64,000 nucleotides of DNA from Cohnella terricola. Lineage in GTDB: Bacteria; Bacillota; Bacilli; Paenibacillales; Paenibacillaceae. Below the pieces are notes generated by a model that was not told the DNA's origin, made no database searches, and was given only the letters and a program-made list of their open reading frames with translations. Location of the stretch: positions 164,537 through 228,536 of the forward strand of contig NZ_VNJJ01000007.1 of the NCBI RefSeq assembly GCF_007786475.1, read 5' to 3'. This document shows positions 17,028 through 29,308 of this stretch, piece by piece. Within the stretch, counting starts at the first letter, position 1, and each line of letters begins with the position of its first letter. The position numbers were made by a program, and so were the translations under genes.

Positions 17028-18392
17028 CTGTCGAACAGATTTGCCCGAACACGATACTTATCCATCTGCGCCCTCGTCCTCGGCATCGTCGCCCTGACCG
17101 GCTGCAAAGACGAGCCTAAAGGCGGCTTGGAGGCCTTCGATCCCAACGAACCCGTCAAACTCAAAATCATGTTCCCCAACGAAAACTACTTTCATCAGAG
17201 ATTCGGGTCTCTGCTTAGCATGAAATATCCGAATATTGAATTCGAAGTGATCGAGCCCGTTGCCGTCAACGGCGTGACGACGAAGGAGGATAGAGTCCAA
17301 CAAGTAAAAGAGAAGCAGCCGGATATTTTGTTGCTGAGTTCCCCTCTGTACGAAGAGTTTGTCGCCAATGGAAGCTTGATGGAGCTTGAATCTGTTATCA
17401 AGCAAGACAACTTTGATTTAAGCGATATTTATCCTTCGGTCATCGACTTGTTAAGAGAGGGAGGAAACGGGAAACTGTACGGACTGGCGCCAGAATTCTC
17501 GGCGGACGCACTTTTCTATAACGCGGACTTGTTTCGGAAGTACGGCGTCGAGATGCCTACGAACCGGATGTCTTGGGACGACGTGTTGCAGTTGGCGCGG
17601 AGATTCCCGGCAGAGGGGAGCGAACAAGAGCGAATATACGGCTACCAAACGGGAATCGCGCAAAGCGTTTGCGATCTGATCCTGGAGGTAGGCAACACGC
17701 TCGGGTTGACACCGGTTAGTCCGGACGGACGCAATCTCCTGATCGATTCGGATCGTTGGAGAAAAGTGATCGAATCCGTGTTGAATGCCTATCAATCGGA
17801 TACATTACTTGTAGCCAAGGGAACAACTACGCTGGAATTATTGCAGAGCAGTATCTTCCAGATCGAGAACGATCCATTCCTGAACGGCCGGGTCGCCATG
17901 ATGAAAGACGGGTACAACTTCTATTCGAAGATCGAGCAGGGAAAGAGACTGATCCAGAATTACCGACCGTTCGAATGGGGAGTCGTTACGGTTCCGGTCG
18001 ACCCTGAGAATCCGGACAAAACGGATGCCATTTTTCTCTCCTCGATCTATGCGATCAACAGCAAATCATCTCATCAGAGAGCGGCATGGGAAGTGGTCAA
18101 ATATATTAATGGCGAAGAAGTCGCGAAGCTCGAATCCCGTTTGGAGCACGCTCAAATCCCCTCTCGCCAAGCCTACGCGCAAGCAAAGCCGGAGTTCGAC
18201 GTTGAACCGTTTTTCGCCTTAAAGCCCGCCGTCAAGCGGTGGAGCGATAACCAACTTCCGTCCGGCTTTAATGAGTCGTTCCGCGCGCTCGTTACGGAAG
18301 AGCTCGATCTTGTCTGCGAGGGCAAGAAATCTTTAGACGAAGCGATCTCCTCCATACAAACCAATGGCCAACTTCTGTTAGTGCATAAGTAA
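17028..18392 (+). CDS. Extracellular solute-binding lipoprotein with a CTG start codon
   Basis: The frame is open from 17004 and ends at 18392. AAGGAGG lies eight bases before CTG at 17028, which gives 454 residues beginning SNRFARTRYLSICALVL and then a lipobox LTGC with Cys at residue 26. No ATG, GTG or TTG occurs in this frame between the upstream stop and 17127. Starting at the TTG of 17127 would remove the whole signal peptide and has no ribosome-binding site. The mature part is a family 1 binding-protein fold (residues about 40-430; GLAPEFSADALFYNADLFRKYG is split by typical loops). No permease genes follow; it may serve the divergent importer or act as a sensor. Confidence 0.85.
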   Translation: MSNRFARTRYLSICALVLGIVALTGCKDEPKGGLEAFDPNEPVKLKIMFPNENYFHQRFGSLLSMKYPNIEFEVIEPVAVNGVTTKEDRVQQVKEKQPDILLLSSPLYEEFVANGSLMELESVIKQDNFDLSDIYPSVIDLLREGGNGKLYGLAPEFSADALFYNADLFRKYGVEMPTNRMSWDDVLQLARRFPAEGSEQERIYGYQTGIAQSVCDLILEVGNTLGLTPVSPDGRNLLIDSDRWRKVIESVLNAYQSDTLLVAKGTTTLELLQSSIFQIENDPFLNGRVAMMKDGYNFYSKIEQGKRLIQNYRPFEWGVVTVPVDPENPDKTDAIFLSSIYAINSKSSHQRAAWEVVKYINGEEVAKLESRLEHAQIPSRQAYAQAKPEFDVEPFFALKPAVKRWSDNQLPSGFNESFRALVTEELDLVCEGKKSLDEAISSIQTNGQLLLVHK

Positions 18393-18396
18393 CATA

Positions 18397-18437
18397 AAAA
18401 GGACGGACCGCGCATAAGCGCAAGGGTCCGTCCTTCT
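18397..18437. terminator. Bidirectional terminator between binding-protein gene and eno
   Basis: AAGGACGGACC (18399-18409) pairs perfectly with GGTCCGTCCTT (18425-18435), with A-rich sequence before and T-rich after. Confidence 0.95.
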
Positions 18438-18473
18438 TGTCGTCGTGATGTCTGACCAAGTTGTCTATATATC

Positions 18474-19781
<1,308 letters not shown>

Positions 19782-19796
19782 TTAGTGGGGTATGGG

Positions 19797-21332
19797 TTAG
19801 TTAATCAAGGATTTGCCAGTCATTTGCTCCGGCTGCGGAAGCTGCATCAGCTTAAGCAGCGTAGGTGCTACGTCAGCCAAAACGCCGCCTTCGCGCAGCG
19901 TATGCCCGGCTTCGGTCACGATGCAAGGAACGAGGTTCGTCGTATGCGCCGTGAAAGGCCGTTCGTTATCGTCGATAACCATATCGGCGTTGCCATGGTC
20001 GGCGATAATGACAACCACGCCGCCTTTGCCGACAACGGCGTCGACGACTCTGCCGAGACACTCGTCGGTCGCTTCCACCGCTTTGATCGTCGGCTCGAGC
20101 ATGCCCGAGTGTCCGACCATATCCGGGTTGGCGAAGTTCAGGACGATCGCGTCGTGTTTGTCCGCTTCGACTTCCTTCACCAGGGCATCCGTAACTTCGT
20201 AGATGCTCATCTCCGGCTGCAGGTCGTAAGTAGCGACTTTAGGCGAGTTGATCAGAATACGCGTTTCTCCTTCGAGAACGTGGTCGCGACCGCCGCTGAA
20301 GAAGAACGTGACGTGCGGGTACTTCTCCGTCTCGGCGATTCTGAGTTGCTTTTTCCCGTGCTGCACAAGTACTTCGCCGAACGTATTATCCAGCTCCTTA
20401 GGCTTATACGCAACGTAACCGCCTACGGTTTCCGCGAACAACGTCATGCACACGAAATGCAGGTTTTTCGGGAATCCCGGCCCGCGGTCGAAACCACGGA
20501 AATCTTCGTTGGTAAATACGTTCGACAGTTGGATCGCGCGATCCGGACGGAAGTTGAAGAAAATGACCGAATCTTCGGATTCGACCAATCCGACCGGCTT
20601 GCCGTCCGCTCCTACGATAACCGTCGGCAAGACGAACTCGTCGAAGACCGACTTCTCGTAGGATTCCTTAACAGCCGCGATCGGATCGACGGCCGTCGGG
20701 CCTTCCCCGTAGACCATCGCTTGGTACGATTTTTCCGTACGCTCCCAGCGCTTGTCGCGGTCCATGGCGTAATACCGGCCTTGGATGGTCGCGATGCGTC
20801 CTACACCGATCTCTTCGATCTTGGACTGAAGCTGGGCCAAATAGTTCACCGCGCTGTCCGGCGATACGTCCCGGCCGTCCAGGAAGCCATGAATGCAAAC
20901 TTGCTCAAGCCCTTCCTTCTTGGCCAATTCCAGCAGAGCGAACAAATGCTCGATGTGGCTATGCACGCCGCCATCGGACAACAGGCCGTACAGGTGAAGC
21001 TTTTTGTTGTTGCTTTTGGCGTGGCGTACCGCTTCGAGGAGCGTTGGATTTTCGAAGAAATCCTGATCGCGAATCGATTTGGAAATCCGGGTAAGGTCTT
21101 GGTAAACGATACGGCCGGCGCCGATATTCAAGTGTCCGACCTCGGAGTTGCCCATCTGGCCGTCCGGCAATCCGACCGCTTCCCCGCTGGCCGTCAAGGT
21201 CGTGTGGGGAAAGTTATCCCACAGCCTGTCGAAATTCGGTTTCTTCGCTTGCGCCACGGCATTGCCGTGAACGTTGTCGCGAAGGCCGAAACCGTCGAGA
21301 ATGACTAACGCAACCGGTCTTGGAGCTGCCAT
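19797..21332 (-). CDS. gpmI: 2,3-bisphosphoglycerate-independent phosphoglycerate mutase
   Basis: Interconverts 3- and 2-phosphoglycerate using two Mn ions; in spore formers its pH sensitivity helps store 3-phosphoglycerate. 511 residues, standard. The alkaline-phosphatase-like metal sites are visible: ILDGFG (11-16), the nucleophile Ser in [10 protein letters not shown] (about 56-65) and [10 protein letters not shown] near residue 445. It starts one base after the tpiA stop, so the two are translationally coupled. Confidence 0.98.
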   Translation of the reverse strand: MAAPRPVALVILDGFGLRDNVHGNAVAQAKKPNFDRLWDNFPHTTLTASGEAVGLPDGQMGNSEVGHLNIGAGRIVYQDLTRISKSIRDQDFFENPTLLEAVRHAKSNNKKLHLYGLLSDGGVHSHIEHLFALLELAKKEGLEQVCIHGFLDGRDVSPDSAVNYLAQLQSKIEEIGVGRIATIQGRYYAMDRDKRWERTEKSYQAMVYGEGPTAVDPIAAVKESYEKSVFDEFVLPTVIVGADGKPVGLVESEDSVIFFNFRPDRAIQLSNVFTNEDFRGFDRGPGFPKNLHFVCMTLFAETVGGYVAYKPKELDNTFGEVLVQHGKKQLRIAETEKYPHVTFFFSGGRDHVLEGETRILINSPKVATYDLQPEMSIYEVTDALVKEVEADKHDAIVLNFANPDMVGHSGMLEPTIKAVEATDECLGRVVDAVVGKGGVVVIIADHGNADMVIDDNERPFTAHTTNLVPCIVTEAGHTLREGGVLADVAPTLLKLMQLPQPEQMTGKSLIN

Positions 21333-21333
21333 C

Positions 21334-23282
<1,949 letters not shown>

Positions 23283-23328
23283 AGTCGAAACCTCCTCGGA
23301 TGGCTTTCTATCTCCTTGCGCAAAGCTA

Positions 23329-23422
23329 GGCTCCTATAGGGAGCCCGCCTCGTGTTCCTATCATGTTCCCCGTCCTCGCCGATAGTAAAGCTCAGTCCCG
23401 GTTTGCGGAGCAAATCCGGGAC
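23329..23422 (-). promoter_or_regulatory. Two hairpins in the gapA-pgk gap
   Basis: GGCTCC (23329-23334) pairs with GGAGCC (23340-23345). A longer stem lies at about 23394-23422 (GTCCCGG-TTTGC with GCAAA-TCCGGGAC). Neither is followed by a T run, so they are more likely mRNA-stability or processing structures than terminators. Confidence 0.5.
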
Positions 23423-23445
23423 GGGACTTAGGGAACGCCTTTGAA

Positions 23446-24525
<1,080 letters not shown>

Positions 24526-24571
24526 CTATAGTAAGGATTACCCTAAACTCGCCTTTATAACTTGAATCCCG

Positions 24572-25594
24572 TCAAATATGACGCAGTGCTTCCCTCGCCG
24601 CCGCTTCGTCCGTCACCAGCACGTCGTCGTGGCCGAATCTCATCACGGCTGCGATCGCTTCGCCTTTGCTGGCTCCGCCCGCGATGCCGATCACGTGCTC
24701 CGCCGCTTCGATATCCTCGAGCCGCAATCCGACCGTCGCCATTCGGTGCACGACTTTGCCTTGTCGATCGAAGTAGTATCCAAAAGCTTCGGCAAGCGCG
24801 CCGTCCTTGACTAATTCGTCTCTGGTCTCTTCCGTCAGCTTCCGCCGTCTCGCCATCGTCACCGCGTCGCCGATTCCGTGGACGACAATGCGCGCGCTCC
24901 GGATCATATCGACGACTTCGCCAACGTTAGGCTCCTGCATGATCGTCTGGTAAGCTTCTTCGCTTAAGTGATCCGGCACATGAAGCATCCGGTAACGTGC
25001 TCCCGCCCGCTTGGCAAGCTCCGAAGCGATCGTGTTTGCTTGGTAATCGACACTTTCGCCGAGACCGCCGCGCGCCGGCACGAACCAGTTTTCCTTCATC
25101 TGGGAAGGGATCGAGAAATGTCTGGCCATATGAGCCATGGTGGAACCGCCCATAACGGCGACGACGTCACCGCTCGACAGGCTGTCGCGGAGTACGCGGC
25201 CTCCCGCCCGGCCTAGCTCCAGCTTGACGTGATCGGATTCGTCCGAGTCGCCCGGAACGACGATCACCCGCTTCAGCCCAAATGCACGGCGAACCTCTTC
25301 CTCCAGATCCGACAGTCCGAACAGTTCCTTAACGATGGGCTCCATTTCCTCCACCAGTTGTCGTCCGCTCGCGCTGAGCGTCATTCCCGACGTGGCGGTA
25401 TCGAGCAACCCTTGTGCCCGCAGCAGTTCCAGTTCCGAACGCAGCACGCGTTCGGTCATATTCAGGCTTGCGGCGAGCGTACGGCGTCCGACCGTCCCTT
25501 CAAGATGGATCCGGTGCAGGATATCGTACCTGGTCTCCAGCACCTGCAGAAGATCCGGTAGCAGCTTTTTCTGTATATCGATTATTTTTCGCAT
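24572..25594 (-). CDS. cggR: Central glycolytic genes regulator (SorC family repressor)
   Basis: CggR represses the gapA operon and is released by fructose-1,6-bisphosphate. The 340-residue product has an N-terminal winged helix (about 20-75, VGRRTLAASLNMTERVLRSE in the recognition region). The sugar-binding SorC domain (about 90-340) shows GDSDESDHVKLELGRAGG, AVMGGSTMAHMA and GIAGGASKGEAI. It is the first gene of its operon, with its own operator and promoter directly upstream, so it should be autoregulated. Confidence 0.96.
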   Translation of the reverse strand: MRKIIDIQKKLLPDLLQVLETRYDILHRIHLEGTVGRRTLAASLNMTERVLRSELELLRAQGLLDTATSGMTLSASGRQLVEEMEPIVKELFGLSDLEEEVRRAFGLKRVIVVPGDSDESDHVKLELGRAGGRVLRDSLSSGDVVAVMGGSTMAHMARHFSIPSQMKENWFVPARGGLGESVDYQANTIASELAKRAGARYRMLHVPDHLSEEAYQTIMQEPNVGEVVDMIRSARIVVHGIGDAVTMARRRKLTEETRDELVKDGALAEAFGYYFDRQGKVVHRMATVGLRLEDIEAAEHVIGIAGGASKGEAIAAVMRFGHDDVLVTDEAAAREALRHI

Positions 25595-25657
25595 TCTCTC
25601 CGTCTATCCTCCTGATACCGGATGGCCATCGTCGGCAACGATGCGAAAATCCGTTGG

Positions 25658-25693
25658 ACAAAAAATGTCCCAGTACTACATTTTAAGTCCCAC
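25658..25693 (-). promoter_or_regulatory. CggR operator
   Basis: On the minus strand there are two direct repeats, TGGGAC-N6-TGTA and TGGGAC-N6-TGTC, separated by four bases. This matches the Bacillus CggR operator pattern (CGGGACN6TGTC twice, N4 apart) with only small changes. It lies just downstream of the promoter, as in Bacillus. Confidence 0.92.
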
Positions 25694-25698
25694 CTTCA

Positions 25699-25727
25699 TT
25701 TTAGCTAAATTTCTGTCATGTTGCAAG
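25699..25727 (-). promoter_or_regulatory. Sigma-A promoter of the cggR-gapA operon
   Basis: On the minus strand TTGCAA (25722-25727), 17 bases, TAAAAT (25699-25704). The CggR operator begins five bases after the -10, so a bound repressor would block initiation or elongation. Confidence 0.9.
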
Positions 25728-25771
25728 GGTTCCCGTCTACAGAATATACAAAAATAATGCCGCGATATCCC

Positions 25772-25800
25772 TTGCTTTTTCGCCCCATATCGCCTATAAT
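25772..25800 (+). promoter_or_regulatory. Promoter of tRNA-Arg
   Basis: TTGCTT (25772-25777), 17 bases, perfect TATAAT (25795-25800), 20 bases before the mature tRNA. It is divergent from the cggR promoter. Confidence 0.85.
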
Positions 25801-25820
25801 AACTCTTGCTGCAAACATGA

Positions 25821-25895
25821 GCGCCCGTGGTCCAACGGATATGACGCAGCCCTCCGAAGGCTGAGATTGAGGTTCGATTCCTCACGGGCGCGCCA
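25821..25895 (+). tRNA. tRNA-Arg (anticodon CCG)
   Basis: A 75-nt cloverleaf. The acceptor GCGCCCG pairs with CGGGCGC, the anticodon stem CAGCC/GGCTG holds the loop CTCCGAA, the T-arm contains GGTTCGATTCC, and CCA is encoded. It lies next to clpP, like trnQ-Arg of B. subtilis. Confidence 0.96.
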
Positions 25896-25910
25896 CTTAT
25901 ACAATCAGCT

Positions 25911-25940
25911 AACCGGTCGAGTAATCGACCGGTTTTTTTG
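25911..25940 (+). terminator. Terminator of tRNA-Arg
   Basis: AACCGGTCGA pairs perfectly with TCGACCGGTT around GTAA and is followed by TTTTTTG. Confidence 0.95.
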
Positions 25941-25984
25941 TTTCCCGCTACCTCAATTGCTTGGATTCCGGAACCGGCTGCGCC

Positions 25985-26094
25985 GAAAAGAGGTATCCCC
26001 TCCGCCGCTGGTTAAAATCGAGTTGTCTGAATGAGATTAAGCGGACGCAACTCGATTTTAAAGGCGGTCGTAAACTCTCCGGGGACACCTCTTT
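25985..26094. repeat. Nested long hairpin between tRNA-Arg and clpP
   Basis: Several inverted repeats are nested about one centre. AAAGAGGTATCCCC (about 25987-26000) pairs with GGGGACACCTCTTT (about 26081-26094). CCGCC pairs with GGCGG. The perfect 14-mer TTAAAATCGAGTTG (26012-26025) pairs with CAACTCGATTTTAA (26048-26061). The inner loop is about 22 bases. It has no T run and no reading frame of interest. Nothing else is seen in the 324 bases between the tRNA and clpP except the clpP promoter. Confidence 0.8.
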
Positions 26095-26146
26095 CCTCTG
26101 CACGCGATCAGAATCCTTTTTTCTTTTTCTTTTCTCGTCACGCACC

Positions 26147-26186
26147 TTTGACTTTCTTTGACTTTTGATTGCAAATTCGCTATGAT
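26147..26186 (+). promoter_or_regulatory. clpP promoter with overlapping CtsR box
   Basis: The heptads TTTGACT (26147-26153) and TTTGACT (26157-26163) are three bases apart, the reverse complement of the CtsR direct repeat (A/G)GTCAAA-N3-(A/G)GTCAAA. The second heptad contains the -35 TTGACT, followed after 17 bases by TATGAT (26181-26186). Heat-shock control of clpP by CtsR is therefore expected. Confidence 0.92.
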
Positions 26187-26219
26187 AAGAAAACCAACAC
26201 ATGAGGAGGGACGTCAAAC

Positions 26220-26804
26220 ATGAGTTTTGTACCTATGGTTGTCGAACAAACCAATCGAGGAGAACGGGCTTATGACATTTATTCCCGTTTGCTCAAAGAT
26301 CGAATCGTATTTCTAGGCACTCAAGTTAATGACGTGGTTGCCAACTCCATCATCGCTCAGCTGCTGTTCCTGGCGGCCGAGGATCCGGAAAAAGACATCC
26401 ACCTCTACATCAACAGTCCTGGCGGTTCCATCACCGCAGGCATGGCCATATACGATACGATGCAATTCATTAAACCCGACGTCTCCACGATCTGCGTCGG
26501 CATGGCCGCGTCCATGGGCGCCTTCTTGCTGGCCGCGGGAGCCAAGGGCAAGCGTTTCGCCCTCCCGAACAGCGAAGTGATGATCCACCAGCCGCTCGGC
26601 GGCGCAGAAGGCCAGGCGAGCGACATCGAGATTCGCGCCCGCCGCATCCTGAAGCTGCGGGATAAGCTCAACGGCATTCTCTCGGAGCGTACGGGGCAAC
26701 CACTCGAACGCATCGAGAAAGACACGGACCGCGACAACTTCATGGAAGCAGAAGTGGCTCGCGAGTACGGCCTGATCGACAAGGTTATCGAGAAGCTCGG
26801 GTAA
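26220..26804 (+). CDS. clpP: ATP-dependent Clp protease proteolytic subunit
   Basis: A tetradecameric serine protease that works with ClpX, ClpC or ClpE and degrades tmRNA-tagged and misfolded proteins. 194 residues. The catalytic triad is visible as Ser98 in GMAASMG, His123 in MIHQPLGG and Asp172 in DTDRDNFM; the oxyanion segment INSPGGS lies at 64-70. The ATG has GAGGAGG at ideal spacing. It is monocistronic between its CtsR promoter and a strong terminator. Confidence 0.98.
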   Translation: MSFVPMVVEQTNRGERAYDIYSRLLKDRIVFLGTQVNDVVANSIIAQLLFLAAEDPEKDIHLYINSPGGSITAGMAIYDTMQFIKPDVSTICVGMAASMGAFLLAAGAKGKRFALPNSEVMIHQPLGGAEGQASDIEIRARRILKLRDKLNGILSERTGQPLERIEKDTDRDNFMEAEVAREYGLIDKVIEKLG

Positions 26805-26821
26805 CTTCATTACCAATCTAA

Positions 26822-26860
26822 AATGGCGGCGCCAGGGAAACTCTCCCTAGCGCCGCCATT
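26822..26860 (+). terminator. Terminator of clpP
   Basis: AATGGCGGCGC pairs perfectly with GCGCCGCCATT, followed by a broken T stretch (GCTTATTTTC). Confidence 0.85.
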
Positions 26861-26913
26861 GCTTATTTTCGAATGATCGCCACATGCCACAGTACCTCTT
26901 CCCGGACACACTC

Positions 26914-27546
26914 TTACGGCCTACCACACCGTTACACACCCGAAACTGCCGCCAACCCCCGCTCTTACGGTCTCCCAGAACGTTACACGGGCGGAATAGT
27001 GGTGGGTGAGGCTTCTTACGGTCTGCCAGAACGTTACACGAGTGAAATGGTGGTTGGCGAGGCTTCTTACGGTCTGCCGGAACGTTACACGGGTGAAATG
27101 GTGGTTGGCGAGGCTTCTTACGGTCTGCCAGAACGTTACACGGGTGAAATGGTGGTGGGCGAGGCTTCTTACGGTCTGCCAGAACGTTACACGGGCGGAA
27201 TAGTGGTGGGTGAGCCTTCTTACGGTCTGCCAGAACGTTACACGGGTGAATTGGTGGCAAGCGAGGCTTCTTACGGTCTGCCAGAACGTTACGCGGGTGA
27301 ATTCGTGGCAAACGAGGCTTCTTACGGTTTGCCAGAACGTTACGCGGGTGAAATGGTGATTAGCGAGGCTTCTTACAGTCTGTCAGAACGTTACACAGGT
27401 GAAATGGTGGCAAGCGAGGCTTCTTACGGTCTGCCAGAACGTTATACAGGTGAAATGGTTGCGGGTGAGCCTTCTTACGGTCTGCCGGAACGTTACACGG
27501 GTGAAATGGTGGTTAACGAGGCTTCTTACGGTCTGCCAGAACGTTA
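26914..27546. repeat. Phased palindrome array 2 (13 copies, exact 51 bp period)
   Basis: Thirteen 21-bp cores start every 51 bases from 26914 to 27526. The half sites are TTACGGTCTG and CAGAACGTTA around one central base, with mismatches only at two symmetric pairs. The first copy is the most degenerate. The 30-base linkers are related (GGTGAAATGGTGG-like) but vary. Because 51 is a multiple of three, both strands stay open (a 17-residue SYGLPERYTGEMVVGEA repeat), but there is no ribosome-binding site, the core is conserved at silent positions and the linkers vary at replacement positions. I therefore treat it as non-coding. It fills most of the 856 bases between the clpP terminator and sda. 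Confidence 0.92.
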
Positions 27547-27716
27547 CGCGGGTACCAGGAGTGAATATCACAAAACAATAACCCTGTCAACAAAAATTCA
27601 AAACTTTGAATGCCCTCTCTGCTAGCCGGACAAACCATGATATGCTGTAAAAAAAGATATTCCATTTAGACCCAGTTATAGCTATCTCTTAGGAAATTCG
27701 GAAGAGAGGAAATTGT

Positions 27717-27977
27717 ATGCACGATCGCACTTACCCGTACCTTGTAACCACGTCGTCTGAAGACATGCATCCTGCCGGAAGTTCAAGTTACCCCTCCGTT
27801 GACATGGTTGCAGCTCGTCGGTTAAGCGATAAAGCTTCGCTGCTTCGTCCGCTGAAAGATGAGCATCTGTTGGAAGTCTACAGAGAAGCCAAGAAAATGA
27901 ATCTGTCGGACGAGTTTATTGAACTGTTGGAAGAAGCGCTCTCCGTTCGCCAACTTCATCAATACAAAGAGGCTTAA
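27717..27977 (+). CDS. sda: Sda-like sporulation checkpoint inhibitor, N-terminally extended
   Basis: Sda blocks autophosphorylation of sporulation histidine kinases when replication is disturbed. The last half of this 86-residue protein (LKDEHLLEVYREAKKMNL, then SDEFIELLEEAL) matches the whole 46-residue B. subtilis Sda helical hairpin. About 43 Ser/Pro-rich residues precede it. The ATG follows GAGAGG by seven bases; an internal ATG at residue 30 has no site, so the extension is probably real. No DnaA box is evident upstream. It stands alone, ending in its own terminator, just after palindrome array 2. Confidence 0.8.
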   Translation: MHDRTYPYLVTTSSEDMHPAGSSSYPSVDMVAARRLSDKASLLRPLKDEHLLEVYREAKKMNLSDEFIELLEEALSVRQLHQYKEA

Positions 27978-28000
27978 TCCATAACTCTCGTTCTTTTATT

Positions 28001-28031
28001 ATCCGCCGCCATCTAGACGGCGGATTTTTAT
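28001..28031 (+). terminator. Terminator of sda
   Basis: ATCCGCCG pairs with CGGCGGAT across nine bases and is followed by TTTTATTTT. Confidence 0.92.
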
Positions 28032-28047
28032 TTTCCCTACATGACCT

Positions 28048-28812
28048 CTATTTCATCTCGTACTGCACGGTCACCTGAGTGCTGATCTCGATTTGTCCAG
28101 ATTGCACGGAAGAGGAAGCACCCCCGCTGTCCGACATTACGCTCAATTTGGCCTGCGCTGCGGTCGCATACAGAATCGGACTGCTGACGACATCGCCTTG
28201 CACGATATTCACTACGCCCTTCAGCTCTCGCTTGGCCGAGGTCGCCAGAACGCCGGCCTTAGCCCCCGCGTTGTCCATTGCTTTCTTCAGCGCTTCGAGC
28301 TCGTATTGATCTTTCTTTTCCGTAGAAAATTGTACTCCGTCCAGGCGGTTAGCCCCGGATGCCGTCAAGGCGTCGAATAGCTTGCCGATCTCCGGAAGCT
28401 TCCGGTAAGTCACTTGAATCGAATGCGTCGCGACATACCCCTTCAGCACCCGGCCATCCTTCTCCGTATAATTATATTCCGGTTGGACGTCGAACCCCGT
28501 TGTCTTCACGTCTTTCTTATCGATGCCGAATTTTTCGTACAACGTCTTCTCCACGCCAGCGAATTTGTCCGCATTGGCTTTCTGCGCGTCGGACGCCTTC
28601 GCTCCGCGGCTCTCTACCGCCAAACTCAAATACGCTACATCTGGCTCCACCATGACCGAACCCTTCGCCGCGACCGTCACCGTATACGGCTGCGCGGACA
28701 CCGCTCCCGTCTCAGCAGACACGACGCTTCCCTCCCCTTTAGCGAAACCAAACCACCCGATGACGACTGCCGCCGTTGCGACCATTAATACTTTCATAAC
28801 ACGTTGCTTCAT
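28048..28812 (-). CDS. SIMPL domain (DUF541) secreted protein
   Basis: The 254-residue product has a signal peptide (KQRVMKVLMVATAAVVIGWF with small residues after it, cleavage probably near 30-36). One SIMPL domain (about 42-250) has the typical start VTVAAKGSVMVEPDVAYLSL. Relatives include E. coli YggE and the BP26 periplasmic antigens, which form oligomers of unknown exact role and are linked to oxidative stress. The ATG after AAAGGAG is used in place of an upstream start two codons earlier. It is downstream of the crh-like gene but behind its terminator, so it probably has its own promoter. Confidence 0.88.
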   Translation of the reverse strand: MKQRVMKVLMVATAAVVIGWFGFAKGEGSVVSAETGAVSAQPYTVTVAAKGSVMVEPDVAYLSLAVESRGAKASDAQKANADKFAGVEKTLYEKFGIDKKDVKTTGFDVQPEYNYTEKDGRVLKGYVATHSIQVTYRKLPEIGKLFDALTASGANRLDGVQFSTEKKDQYELEALKKAMDNAGAKAGVLATSAKRELKGVVNIVQGDVVSSPILYATAAQAKLSVMSDSGGASSSVQSGQIEISTQVTVQYEMK

Positions 28813-28897
28813 GATCAAGCTCCTTTCAAAGTGTTTTGATCTTATGACGCAACGACCCGACCAAATGTTTCATGCATTCCTTATTTTGTCCAGAAAC

Positions 28898-28923
28898 GCA
28901 AAAAGCCCCCGCAAGGGAGCTTT
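28898..28923 (-). terminator. Terminator of the crh-like gene
   Basis: On the minus strand AAAGCTCCC pairs with GGGGGCTTT around a short loop and is followed by TTTTTGCG. Confidence 0.9.
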
Positions 28924-28937
28924 ATGCAAGGAAAACC

Positions 28938-29207
28938 TTATTGGTTTTCCAGTTCTTCTTTACTTACGAGTTGAACTAAAGCGGTTACAGCCTGCTCTGC
29001 GTCCGAACCCTCCGCACTAATTGCAACCTCCGTGCCGGAGCTAATCGCGAGGCTCATAATGCCCATAATGCTTTTCGCATTTACTTTCTTGTCGTCCTTC
29101 TCCACGAAGACGTCGGAGGAGAATTTATTGGCTTCTTGCACGAAAAGTGCCGCCGGTCTGGCGTGAAGACCCGTTTTAAGCCGAACGATCACCGGCTGTC
29201 TCGTCAT
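28938..29207 (-). CDS. crh: HPr-family phosphocarrier at the crh locus, with His15 present
   Basis: The 89-residue product aligns best with B. subtilis Crh over VRLKTGL-ARPAALFVQEAN and VNAKSIMG, and it sits next to whiA-yvcK-rapZ like crh. However residue 15 is His (TGLHARP), not the Gln that defines Crh, so PEP-dependent phosphorylation by enzyme I is possible. Ser46 (NAKSIMG), the HprK target used for CcpA-dependent catabolite repression, is also present. It could serve as HPr, Crh or both; no ptsI lies beside it. hprK is encoded at 49242. Confidence 0.9.
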   Translation of the reverse strand: MTRQPVIVRLKTGLHARPAALFVQEANKFSSDVFVEKDDKKVNAKSIMGIMSLAISSGTEVAISAEGSDAEQAVTALVQLVSKEELENQ

Positions 29208-29308
29208 GGACCGGATACCCCCTATCTTTATTCATCCCGCTAGTCGGGACTCCCGTGCTACAATTCTTAACTATTATAACATTGTTTTAATCAAAAGCGC
29301 CATACGGT

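Noticed and set aside
26914..27546. Array 2 as a CRISPR array
   Set aside because: Linkers between cores are similar to each other instead of unique, unit length is exactly constant with a palindromic 21-bp core, and no cas gene is present. Arrays 1 and 3 have only four copies with AT-rich palindromes and variable spacing, also without cas genes.
26873..27625. A 250-residue repeat protein (SYGLPERYTGEMVVGEA units) over array 2, and a 154-residue one on the other strand
   Set aside because: There is no ribosome-binding site, the plus-strand frame starts within a few bases of the clpP terminator, silent core positions are conserved and replacements gather in linkers. Open frames follow from a unit length divisible by three.
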